Assembly: GCA_046294815.1 (NCBI GenBank)
Contig: JBKBOJ010000011.1
Span: 1 to 49,682 of the forward strand
Length of the DNA stretch: 49,682 nucleotides
Direction: 5' to 3'
Origin: Pelomonas sp046294815
Lineage (GTDB): Bacteria; Pseudomonadota; Gammaproteobacteria; Burkholderiales; Burkholderiaceae_C
Positions 7,936 to 17,233 of the stretch are shown one piece after another. The translations under genes were made by a program, and so were the position numbers. The notes beneath the pieces were generated by a model. That model searched no databases, was not told the origin of the DNA, and saw only the letters and a list, made by a program, of their open reading frames with translations. The first letter of the stretch is position 1. Every line of letters starts with the position of its first letter.

Positions 7936-8526
7936 TCAGAAAGGTGGAGCAGCGATCCAGTGCTGGCCGTCGACGCTCAGCTCGCTGGCATGCAGCAGCA
8001 GGCGCGGTGCGGCGGTTGCGTATGCGGGTGCAGCGTACAGCGCATCGCCCAGGATGGCATGGCCCAGCGCGGCCATGTGCACGCGCAGCTGGTGGCTGCG
8101 CCCGGTCAGTGGTTGCAGGCGCACGCGGCTGTGTGAGCCCTCATGCGCGAGCACGCGCCAGCGCGTCTGCGAGGGCTTGCCGTGCTGGAGGTCCACCCGC
8201 TGGCGCGGGCGGTTGGGCCAGTCGGCGGCCAGCGGCAGGTCGATCAGGCCTTCGCCCTGCAGATGCCCGGCGACGACGGCCACGTAAACCTTGTCGACCT
8301 GGCGCTCGGCAAAGGCAGCGCTCAGCGCGCGCTGCGCATCGGCGCCGCGGGCGAACAGCAGCAGGCCCGACGTGGCCTGGTCCAGTCGGTGCACGATGAG
8401 GGCGTCCGGGTACAGCGCCTGCACGCGTGCGCTGGCGCAGTCGGGCTCGGTGCGTCCTGGCACGCTGAGCAGGCCGGAGGGTTTGTCGACGACGACCAGC
8501 CGGTCGTTCGCATGCACGATCTTCAT
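7936..8526 (-). CDS. RluA-family pseudouridine synthase
   Basis: Isomerises uridine to pseudouridine in RNA. 196 residues from the ATG at 8526 (MKIVHANDRLVVVDKPSGLL). The catalytic motif HRLDQATSGLLLFAR places the nucleophile at Asp49, and GRSHQLRVHMAALGHAILGD is the conserved RluA C-terminal block. It has no N-terminal S4 domain and is compact, like RluA or TruC-type enzymes, so the target (23S/16S rRNA or tRNA) is undecided. The start overlaps the stop of the EamA gene (ATGA), implying translational coupling. A longer frame reaching 9621 is an artefact crossing the EamA gene. Confidence 0.9.
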   Translation of the reverse strand: MKIVHANDRLVVVDKPSGLLSVPGRTEPDCASARVQALYPDALIVHRLDQATSGLLLFARGADAQRALSAAFAERQVDKVYVAVVAGHLQGEGLIDLPLAADWPNRPRQRVDLQHGKPSQTRWRVLAHEGSHSRVRLQPLTGRSHQLRVHMAALGHAILGDALYAAPAYATAAPRLLLHASELSVDGQHWIAAPPF

Positions 8527-9428
8527 CCGCGCGACGACACCCAGATGCCCGCCGCGATCAGCGCGAACGCGGCCCCGTGGTACCAATGCGGCCATTGGGC
8601 CAGCAGCGCGGCCGAGATCAGGGCCGCGAACACCGGCGTGAGGTTGACGAAGAAGCCCGCCAGCGCCGGCCCGGCCTCGGCCACGCCCAGGCCCCAGCAG
8701 CGGTAGGCGATCAGCGATGGGCCCACGGCCACATAGATCAGCGCCGCGGCCAGCGTCGGGCTCCAGTGGATGGCAGCCGGCGCAACCCAGTGCTCGACGC
8801 CGGCCGACACGCTGGAGAACACCACACCGAACATCAGCTGCGCCATCAGCGCCTCGGCCCAGTTCCAGTCGGGCTTCTCGCCCGGGCGCAGGCCCGGCGC
8901 AGGCCGCGCCAGCATCCAGGAGTAGACGGCCCAGCTGAAGATGGCCAGCAGCATCAGCAGGTCGCCCGGCACGAACTGCACAGCCAGCAGCGCGGCCGGG
9001 TCGCCGCGCGCGATGACCAAGGCCACCCCGGCCAGCGACAGCAGCGCTCCGGCGAACTGGCGGCGCTGCGGCTTCACGCCGTAGAACACCGCGCCCACCC
9101 CCAGCATCCAGACCGGCATGCTGGCCGTGATGAGCGTGACGTTCAGAGGCGACGAGGTGTGCAGCGCCAGGTATTGCAGCGCGTTGTAGCAGCCCATGCC
9201 CAGCAGCCCCAGCCAGGCCAGGCCGCGCCAGCGCGACAGCGCCTCGCGCGGATTGAGCAGCAGCCGCCACGCCAGCGGCGCCAGCAGCACAAAGGCCAGC
9301 CCCCAGCGCAACGCGTTCAACATCATGGGGGGGATGTCGTGGCGCACCACGCGGCCTACCACGGCGTTGCCGGCCCATAGCAGGGGCGGCAGGGTCAGCA
9401 GCAGGGCCAGGCGTGGGGTCAGCTTCAT
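8523..9428 (-). CDS. EamA/DMT family transporter
   Basis: 301-residue inner-membrane exporter of the drug/metabolite transporter superfamily, with about ten hydrophobic segments in two EamA repeats (LLLTLPPLLWAGNAVVGR at the start; LLMLLAIFSWAVYSWMLA opens the second half). Substrate is unknown; relatives export amino acids or other metabolites. The ATG at 9428 is preferred over a TTG 21 bases upstream. It heads the minus-strand group EamA-RluA-SDR-Tim44-S9 and is divergent from the quinone oxidoreductase across about 60 bases, which must hold both promoters. Confidence 0.88.
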   Translation of the reverse strand: MKLTPRLALLLTLPPLLWAGNAVVGRVVRHDIPPMMLNALRWGLAFVLLAPLAWRLLLNPREALSRWRGLAWLGLLGMGCYNALQYLALHTSSPLNVTLITASMPVWMLGVGAVFYGVKPQRRQFAGALLSLAGVALVIARGDPAALLAVQFVPGDLLMLLAIFSWAVYSWMLARPAPGLRPGEKPDWNWAEALMAQLMFGVVFSSVSAGVEHWVAPAAIHWSPTLAAALIYVAVGPSLIAYRCWGLGVAEAGPALAGFFVNLTPVFAALISAALLAQWPHWYHGAAFALIAAGIWVSSRG

Positions 9429-9490
9429 CGACGGCGGCGGGCGAGCCAAAGGGCTGGCACGATAGCCGACCTTGCAACAGGAGACCTGCG

Positions 9491-10480
9491 ATGAGTGAAA
9501 AGGCCGTTGTCATCGACGCCCCTGGCGGGCCCGAGCAGCTCAGGCTGGTGGACGTGGCCGTGGGCGCGCCGGGCCCCGGCGAAGTGCGCATCCGCCATGT
9601 GGCTTGCGGCCTGAACTTCATCGACGTCTACCACCGCAACGGTGCCTATCCGCTGCCGCTGCCGGCGCGGCTGGGCATGGAGGGGGCGGGCATCGTCGAG
9701 GCGGTGGGCGAGGGCGTCAGCCACCTGCGGCCGGGCGACCGCGCGGCTTATGCCAGCCAGCCGCCCGGCGCTTATGCGACGGCGCGCGTCATGCCCGCCA
9801 AGGCGGTGCTGAAGCTGCCCGACGCCATCGGCTTTGATACCGCCGCGGCCATGATGCTCAAGGGCCTGACGGTGCAATACCTGTTGAAGCAGACGCAGCC
9901 TCAGGGCGCGCTGCGGCCGGGCGACTTCATCCTCTTCCATGCCGCCGCCGGCGGCGTGGGCCTGATCGCCTGCCAGTGGGCGAAGGCGCTGGGCCTGCGG
10001 CTGATCGGCACCGCGGGCAGCGATGAGAAATGCCAGCTCGCGCTGGAGCATGGCGCTGCGTACGCGATCAACTACCGCAGTGAGCCGGATTTTGCGGCCC
10101 GCGTGCGCGACATCACCGGCGGCGTGGGTGTGAAGGTGGTCTACGACTCGGTGGGCGCCGACACCTGGGAGGGCTCGCTGAACTGCCTGGCGCCGTTGGG
10201 GCTGATGGTCAGCTTCGGCGCGTCCTCGGGCGCGGTGCCTGCGTTCACGCTGAACGCGCTGGCCTCGCGCGGCTCGCTGTACCTGACACGGCCTTCGCTG
10301 TTCACCTACCTGGCCTCGCACGAGACCGCCCAGGTCATGGGCCAGGACTTGTTCGCGATGGTGGCCGGCGGCCACATCCGCGTGCGCATCGACCGCCGCT
10401 ATGCGCTGGCCGACGTGGCTCAGGCGCATCGCGACCTGGAGGCGCGGCTGCTGACCGGCAGCGCGGTGCTGCTGCCCTGA
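9491..10480 (+). CDS. NADPH:quinone oxidoreductase, zinc-independent MDR family
   Basis: 329-residue medium-chain reductase of the Qor type, transferring hydride from NADPH to quinones or enones. N-terminal GroES-like domain (GPGEVRIRHVACGLNFIDVYHRNGAYP, split here as one block of the family), then the nucleotide-binding fold with HAAAGGVGLIACQWAKALG. It lacks the catalytic and structural zinc cysteines of alcohol dehydrogenases, as expected for Qor. The start is the ATG at 9491, with an AGGAGA-like site just upstream. It is monocistronic and flanked on both sides by minus-strand genes. Confidence 0.9.
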   Translation: MSEKAVVIDAPGGPEQLRLVDVAVGAPGPGEVRIRHVACGLNFIDVYHRNGAYPLPLPARLGMEGAGIVEAVGEGVSHLRPGDRAAYASQPPGAYATARVMPAKAVLKLPDAIGFDTAAAMMLKGLTVQYLLKQTQPQGALRPGDFILFHAAAGGVGLIACQWAKALGLRLIGTAGSDEKCQLALEHGAAYAINYRSEPDFAARVRDITGGVGVKVVYDSVGADTWEGSLNCLAPLGLMVSFGASSGAVPAFTLNALASRGSLYLTRPSLFTYLASHETAQVMGQDLFAMVAGGHIRVRIDRRYALADVAQAHRDLEARLLTGSAVLLP

Positions 10481-11950
<1,470 letters not shown>

Positions 11951-12005
11951 GGCGGGTGGCAATCGGCGCGCGATTGTCACCGCTCGACACCGGTCGGGGC
12001 GTGAA

Positions 12006-12836
12006 CTACTGCGCTGTCTGGGTGGGTGGGGCCAGCGCCGCGCGGTAGGCATGCCAGCTGGCATGCCCGAGCCAGGGGCCGATCACCAGCAGGCCGGCGA
12101 AGTAGGGCAGCATGGCCAGCACCACCAGCAGGGTGACCAGGGCGCCCCAGCACAGCATGACGCCGGGCTGCGTCAGGCAGAGCTTGAGGCTGGCCAGGCT
12201 GGCGCTGATGGCGTCGGTGTCGCGGTCCAGCAGCATGGGCATGGCGATGACGCTGATTGCGAAGATCAGGCCAGCAAAGACGGCGCCCACCGACAGATAG
12301 GCGGCCATGAAGCCCAGGTGCTCGGCGGCCAGCAGCTGGGTCAGCGAGCCGGCGAAGTCGGGCATGCCGTCGAAGCTGACAGCGAACACCACCAGCGTTG
12401 CCCGGCCCCACAGCATCTCCAGGATCAGCAGCACGAAGCCGAAGATGGCGATCTGGCGCAGGTTGGCGCGCCAAGCGCGCAGCGCGTCGGCAAGACGCGG
12501 CGGCTCACCGCGCTCCAGCCGGCGGCTGACTTGGTACAGGCCCAGGCACAGCAGCGGCCCCAGCAGCAGAAAGCCGGCGCACAGTGCCAGCGTGTAGAGC
12601 GGTGCATGGCGGAACACCAGCAGCACCGCCAGGCCCATCAGCGTGAAGCAGGCGCCGAAGAAGCCGCCAATGGCCGGCGCGCGTCGCAGGTCGCCCCAGC
12701 CGGCCTTCAGCCAGCGCAGCGGCGCCGACAGCGGCAGCCGCTGCAGCCGCGGACCCAGCTCGACGGCCGGTGGCGGTACGTAGGGCACATAGCCCGGAGA
12801 CGGCGGCTCAGGTGCGTCGGACACGGCGCAGTTCAT
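12006..12836 (-). CDS. DUF2189 family membrane protein
   Basis: 276-residue integral membrane protein with about six hydrophobic segments. The family signature is WLKAGWGDLRRAPAIGGFFG near the N terminus and LLLGPLLCLGLYQVSRRLERGE after the second segment. Function is unknown. The ATG at 12836 lies within the last codons of lspA (29-base overlap); GTG 12824 would shorten the overlap. It is the last gene of the ribF-ileS-lspA run and is probably co-transcribed with it. Confidence 0.82.
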   Translation of the reverse strand: MNCAVSDAPEPPSPGYVPYVPPPAVELGPRLQRLPLSAPLRWLKAGWGDLRRAPAIGGFFGACFTLMGLAVLLVFRHAPLYTLALCAGFLLLGPLLCLGLYQVSRRLERGEPPRLADALRAWRANLRQIAIFGFVLLILEMLWGRATLVVFAVSFDGMPDFAGSLTQLLAAEHLGFMAAYLSVGAVFAGLIFAISVIAMPMLLDRDTDAISASLASLKLCLTQPGVMLCWGALVTLLVVLAMLPYFAGLLVIGPWLGHASWHAYRAALAPPTQTAQ

Positions 12837-13293
12837 CCAGGATCAACAGGATGGCGCCGATGGTGATCGCACTGTCTGCGATGTTGAAGGCGGGGAAGTA
12901 CCAGCCGCCCGCGTGGACCTGGATGAAGTCGACCACGTAGCCGTGGATGGCGCGGTCGATGACGTTGCCCACCGCACCGCCCAGGATCAGCGTCAGCGCC
13001 CAGGCGAACAGGCGCTGATGGCCATGGCGGCGCAGCATCCAGACGATGAAGGCCGCGGCGCTCACGCCCAGGGCCAGGAAGAACCAGCGCTGCCAGCCCG
13101 AGGCCGTGTGCAGGAAGCTGAACGCGGCACCGTAGTTGTGGGCCCGCACCAGGTTGAAGAAGCCGGTGACTGGGCGCACGTCGCCCAGTTGAAAGGCGCC
13201 AATGACGAGGATCTTGGTGAACTGGTCGGCAACGACGATCAGTGCCGCGATCAGCAGCCATTGGGTCAGGCCGGTGGAGGACTTGCCCGCCAT
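12808..13293 (-). CDS. lspA: Lipoprotein signal peptidase (signal peptidase II)
   Basis: Aspartyl membrane protease that cleaves prolipoproteins before the lipidated cysteine. 161 residues, four hydrophobic segments. Signatures: ADQFTKILV near the N terminus, NYGAAFSFL, the first catalytic Asp in GGAVGNVIDR, and the second in FNIADSAITIGA. ATG 13293 lies 2 bases after the ileS stop codon. The order ribF-ileS-lspA is widespread in Proteobacteria. Its lipoprotein substrates in this window include the S9 peptidase (4203-6203) and the 34439-35449 product. Confidence 0.95.
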   Translation of the reverse strand: MAGKSSTGLTQWLLIAALIVVADQFTKILVIGAFQLGDVRPVTGFFNLVRAHNYGAAFSFLHTASGWQRWFFLALGVSAAAFIVWMLRRHGHQRLFAWALTLILGGAVGNVIDRAIHGYVVDFIQVHAGGWYFPAFNIADSAITIGAILLILDELRRVRRT

Positions 13294-13295
13294 GT

Positions 13296-16121
13296 TCAGG
13301 CCGCCGTGCGGGTTTCGCCCGCCCCGTGCAGGTTGCTGTCGCAGCGCCCGCAGATGGTCGGGTGGGCGGCGATGCTGCCCACGTCGGCGCGGTAATGCCA
13401 GCAGCGCTCGCACTTGGCATGGGCGCTGGGGGTGACGACCACGCTCAGCTCGCTGGCCGAGGCCAGCCGTACCGCCGATGTGATGAACACGAAGCGCAGG
13501 TCCTCGCCCAGGCTCTCCAGCAGCGTCTGGTCCTGTTCATTGACCTTGAGCAACAGCTCGGCCTGCAACGACGCCCCGACGGCGCCGGTCACGCGCACCG
13601 CCTCGATGGCCTTGTTGACCTCGTCGCGAATCTCGCGGATGCGCTGCCACTTGGCGAGCAGGGCGGTGTCGGTGGCACCGAAGTCCCAGTAGGTCTCGAC
13701 GAAGATGCTCTGGCCCTTGTTGGCGAACACCGCCCAGGCCTCCTCGGCCGTGAAGCTGAGGAAGGGCGCCATCCAGCGCAGCATGGCATGCGTGATCTGC
13801 CACAGCGCGGTCTGAGCGGAGCGGCGTGCCAGGCTCTTGGGCGCCGTGGTGTAGAGGCGGTCCTTCAGCACGTCCAGGTAGAAGGCGCCCAGGTCCTCGG
13901 AGCAGTAGACCTGCAGCTTGGCGACCACCGGATGGAATTCGTAGCGCTCGAAGTGGGCCAGGATGTCTGTCTGCAACTGGGCGGCACGGGCCAGTGCGTA
14001 GCGGTCCACCTCCAGCAGCTGGCCTGGCGGCACGGTGTCGGTCGCCGGATCGAAGTCACTCGTGTTGGCGAGCAGGAAGCGCAGCGTGTTGCGGATGCGG
14101 CGGTAGCTGTCCACCACGCGGGCCAGGATCTTGTCGTCCAGGGCCAGGTCGCCGGAGTAGTCGGTCGCGGCCGTCCACAGGCGCAGGATCTCGGCGCCGT
14201 ACTTGTCGGAGACGGCTTGCGGCGCGACGACGTTGCCCTGTGACTTGCTCATCTTGCGGCCCTGGCCGTCGACGACGAAACCGTGGGTCAGCAGGCCCTT
14301 GTAGGGCGCTCGGCCGTACAGCGCGCAGGCGATCAGCAGCGACGAGTGGAACCAGCCGCGGTGCTGGTCGTGGCCTTCGAGATACAGGTCGGCCTCGGGC
14401 CCCGTGTCATGGCCGGCGCCTTTGTGGCTGCCCTTGAGCACGTGCTCGAAGGTGGAGCCAGAGTCGAACCACACGTCCAGGATGTCGTTGCCCTTGGTGT
14501 AGTGGGCGGCTTCTTCACCCAGCCATTCGGCGGCGTCCAGCTTGGACCAGGCCTCGATGCCGTGCTGCTCGACCAGTTGCGCGGCGCGCTCGAGGAAGTC
14601 CAGCGTGTTGGGATGCGCCTCGCCCGTGTCCTTGTGCAGGAAGATGGGCAGCGGCACGCCCCAGCTGCGCTGGCGCGAGATGCACCAGTCCGGTCGCCCG
14701 GCGATCATGTCGTGCAGCCGCGCGCGGCCGTTCTCGGGGTAGAAGCTCGTCGCCTCGATGGCGGCGAGCGCCGTCTCGCGCAGGCTCTTGGGCGCCTTGT
14801 CCGTCGTGAACAGGCCCTCGCCCTCGTCCATGCGCACGAACCACTGCGCGGCGGCGCGGTAGATGACGGGCGTCTTGTGGCGCCAGCAGTGCGGGTAGCT
14901 GTGGGTGATCTTGGCTTCGGCCATCAGGCGGCCGGCATCCTTGAGCGCCTGGGCGACGGCGGGGTTGGCCTTCCAGATGTGCTGGCCGCCGAACAGCGGC
15001 AGGTCGGCCGCGTAGGCGCCGTTGCCCTGCACCGGGTTCAGGATGTCGTTGAAGGCCAGGCCATGGGCCACGCAGCTCTGGAAGTCGTCCAGGCCATAGG
15101 CGGGCGCGGAGTGGACGACGCCGGTGCCGTCGTCGGCCGTCGCGTAGTCGGCCAGGTACACCGGGCTTTCGCGGTCGTAGCCCGGGTGCACATGGGCGAG
15201 CGGGTGCTTGAACTTCAGCAGCTCCAGCTTGCGGCCGGGCACGGTCGCGACGACGCGGCCTTGCAGTTCCCAGCGTGCCAGACACTTCTCCACCAGCGCC
15301 TCGGCGACGACGAAGAAGCCCTTGGGCGTATCGACCAGCGCGTAGGGCAGCTCGGGATTCAGGTTGAGGGCCTGGTTGGCGGGAATCGTCCAGGGCGTGG
15401 TCGTCCAGATGACGGTGAAGGCATCCTTGGTGAGCGGCGCAACGCCAAAGGCGGCGGCCAGCCGCTCGGGTTCGGCCGACAGGAAGGCGACATCGACCGC
15501 AGGCGACTGCTTGTCGGCGTACTCGATCTCGAACTCGGCCAGCGAGGAGCCGCAGTCGAAGCACCAGTACACGGGCTTGAGGCCGCGATAGACGAAGCCG
15601 CGCTCGAACAAGCGCTTCAAGACGCGGATCTCGCCGGCCTCGTTGGCGAAGTTCATGGTGCGATAGGGGTTGTCCCATTCGCCCAGCACGCCCAGGCGCT
15701 TGAAGTCGGCGCGCTGGCCGTCGATCTGCTCGGTCGCATAGGCGCGGCTCTTGGCCTGCACCTCGTCGCGCGGCAGGCCGCGGCCGAAGGTCTTCTCGAT
15801 CTGGTTCTCGATGGGCAGGCCGTGGCAGTCCCAGCCGGGGATGTAGGCCGCATCAAAGCCGGCGAGCTGCCGGGCCTTGACGATCATGTCCTTGAGGATC
15901 TTGTTGGCGGCATGGCCGATGTGGATCTGGCCGTTGGCGTAGGGCGGGCCGTCGTGCAGCACGAACTTCGGCGCGCCGCAGCGTGCATCACGCAGCCGCT
16001 TGTACAGGCCTTGCTCGTCCCAGGCCTTGACCCAGCCCGGTTCGCGCTTGGGCAGGTCGCCGCGCATCGGGAAAGGCGTGTCAGGCAGGTTGAGCGTGGA
16101 GCGGTAGTCCGGGGTGGTCAT
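13296..16121 (-). CDS. ileS: Isoleucyl-tRNA synthetase
   Basis: Class I aminoacyl-tRNA synthetase charging tRNA-Ile, with an editing domain against valine. 941 residues, the full family length. HIGH at 67-70, GWDCHGLPIE shortly after, KMSKS at about 623-627, and a C-terminal zinc finger with Cys904, Cys907, Cys924 and Cys927 (CERCWHY...CGRC). The zinc-containing C terminus and overall length are typical of bacterial-type IleRS. It lies between ribF (73 bases upstream) and lspA (2 bases downstream) in one minus-strand unit. Confidence 0.97.
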   Translation of the reverse strand: MTTPDYRSTLNLPDTPFPMRGDLPKREPGWVKAWDEQGLYKRLRDARCGAPKFVLHDGPPYANGQIHIGHAANKILKDMIVKARQLAGFDAAYIPGWDCHGLPIENQIEKTFGRGLPRDEVQAKSRAYATEQIDGQRADFKRLGVLGEWDNPYRTMNFANEAGEIRVLKRLFERGFVYRGLKPVYWCFDCGSSLAEFEIEYADKQSPAVDVAFLSAEPERLAAAFGVAPLTKDAFTVIWTTTPWTIPANQALNLNPELPYALVDTPKGFFVVAEALVEKCLARWELQGRVVATVPGRKLELLKFKHPLAHVHPGYDRESPVYLADYATADDGTGVVHSAPAYGLDDFQSCVAHGLAFNDILNPVQGNGAYAADLPLFGGQHIWKANPAVAQALKDAGRLMAEAKITHSYPHCWRHKTPVIYRAAAQWFVRMDEGEGLFTTDKAPKSLRETALAAIEATSFYPENGRARLHDMIAGRPDWCISRQRSWGVPLPIFLHKDTGEAHPNTLDFLERAAQLVEQHGIEAWSKLDAAEWLGEEAAHYTKGNDILDVWFDSGSTFEHVLKGSHKGAGHDTGPEADLYLEGHDQHRGWFHSSLLIACALYGRAPYKGLLTHGFVVDGQGRKMSKSQGNVVAPQAVSDKYGAEILRLWTAATDYSGDLALDDKILARVVDSYRRIRNTLRFLLANTSDFDPATDTVPPGQLLEVDRYALARAAQLQTDILAHFERYEFHPVVAKLQVYCSEDLGAFYLDVLKDRLYTTAPKSLARRSAQTALWQITHAMLRWMAPFLSFTAEEAWAVFANKGQSIFVETYWDFGATDTALLAKWQRIREIRDEVNKAIEAVRVTGAVGASLQAELLLKVNEQDQTLLESLGEDLRFVFITSAVRLASASELSVVVTPSAHAKCERCWHYRADVGSIAAHPTICGRCDSNLHGAGETRTAA

Positions 16122-16194
16122 GGCATGCGGCCAGGCGGCTGGGCCTGGCGGTCGAAGAGCGTAGAGGGCGGAATGACAGCGGCGGGGCGCCGCT

Positions 16195-17211
16195 TCAAAT
16201 TCGGTCGCGCGTGGTCTGGCGACGCTGGGCCGCGTGGGTGGCCAGGAAGGCGCGGGCTGCCTCGGCGTCCTGACGCATCGCTGCCGTCAGCGCGTCCAGC
16301 CCGTCGTAGCGGGCCTCGTCGCGGAGTTTGTGCAGCAGTTCCACGCGGGCGAGTTTACCGTAGCCCCCTTCGTGCTCCAGGGGCCACTCCAGGCAGTGCA
16401 CCTCCAGCAACACCCGCCCGGCCTCCTCGACGGTGGGCCGGTTGCCCAGGCTGGCCACGCCCGGCAGCGGCTGTGGCGCGAGGCCGTGCACCAGCGCCGC
16501 GAAGATGCCATGCGCGGCCGGCTTGTCGTGCGGGAAGCGCAGGTTCAGTGTGCGAAAGCCGTCGCCCGCGCCGGGGCGGGTTTCGCCCAGCTGTCGGCCC
16601 AGCTTGCGGCCATGCGTGACATGGCCGGAGATCGCATAGGGGCGGCCCAGCAGCGCCGCTGCGGCGGCCATGTCGCCTGCGGCCAGGGCCTCCCGCACGG
16701 CCGAGCTGCTGACGCGTAGCCCGTGCACCTCGTAGCTCATCATGCGCGCCACGTCGAAGCCGCGCGCCTGGCCGGCGGCGTCCAGCGTCGCGTAGTCGCC
16801 CTGGCGCTTGGTGCCGAAGCGGAAGTCGTCGCCGACCAGCACGTAGCGGGCACCCAGGCCTTGCTGCAGCACTTGCTGGATGAAGTCCTGTGCCGGCAGC
16901 GAGGCCAGGCGCTCGTCGAAGCGCAGGATGACGACCTGGTCCACACCGCAGCGCTCCAGCTCCGCCAGCTTGTCGCGCAGCGGCGCGATGCGGGCCGGTG
17001 ACAGCTCGGACTTGCCGGCCCTGGCGGCGAAAAAGTCGCGCGGATGCGGCTCGAAGGTCAGCACGCAACTGGGCAGGCCGCGGTGGCGGGCCTCGGAGTG
17101 CAGCAGCGCCAGCATGGCCTGGTGGCCGCGGTGCACGCCGTCGAAGTTGCCGATGGTCAGCGCACAGGCGGGCGCGATGCCGGGATGGTGGAAACCGCGG
17201 AAAACTCGCAT
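16195..17211 (-). CDS. ribF: Bifunctional riboflavin kinase / FAD synthetase
   Basis: Converts riboflavin to FMN and FMN to FAD. 338 residues. The N-terminal FAD synthetase domain carries LTIGNFDGVHRGHQAML (about 20-36) and VLTFEPHPRDFF; the C-terminal riboflavin kinase domain carries GRPYAISGHVTHGRKLGRQLG and SLGNRPTV. It lies just downstream of a hybrid histidine kinase (22-base gap) on the same strand and upstream of ileS, so kinase and ribF may share a transcript. The standard partner order ribF-ileS-lspA is intact. Confidence 0.96.
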   Translation of the reverse strand: MRVFRGFHHPGIAPACALTIGNFDGVHRGHQAMLALLHSEARHRGLPSCVLTFEPHPRDFFAARAGKSELSPARIAPLRDKLAELERCGVDQVVILRFDERLASLPAQDFIQQVLQQGLGARYVLVGDDFRFGTKRQGDYATLDAAGQARGFDVARMMSYEVHGLRVSSSAVREALAAGDMAAAAALLGRPYAISGHVTHGRKLGRQLGETRPGAGDGFRTLNLRFPHDKPAAHGIFAALVHGLAPQPLPGVASLGNRPTVEEAGRVLLEVHCLEWPLEHEGGYGKLARVELLHKLRDEARYDGLDALTAAMRQDAEAARAFLATHAAQRRQTTRDRI

Positions 17212-17233
17212 GCCGAATTATCGCGGCGCGCGC

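Noticed and set aside
7936..9621. A 561-codon minus-strand frame spanning the pseudouridine synthase and the EamA exporter
   Set aside because: Only its C-terminal 196 residues match RluA; the upstream part is low-complexity Ala/Gly/Arg sequence read out of frame through the exporter gene.
14283..16619. A 778-codon plus-strand frame antisense to ileS
   Set aside because: Clear shadow of ileS, which carries HIGH, KMSKS and the zinc finger on the minus strand.
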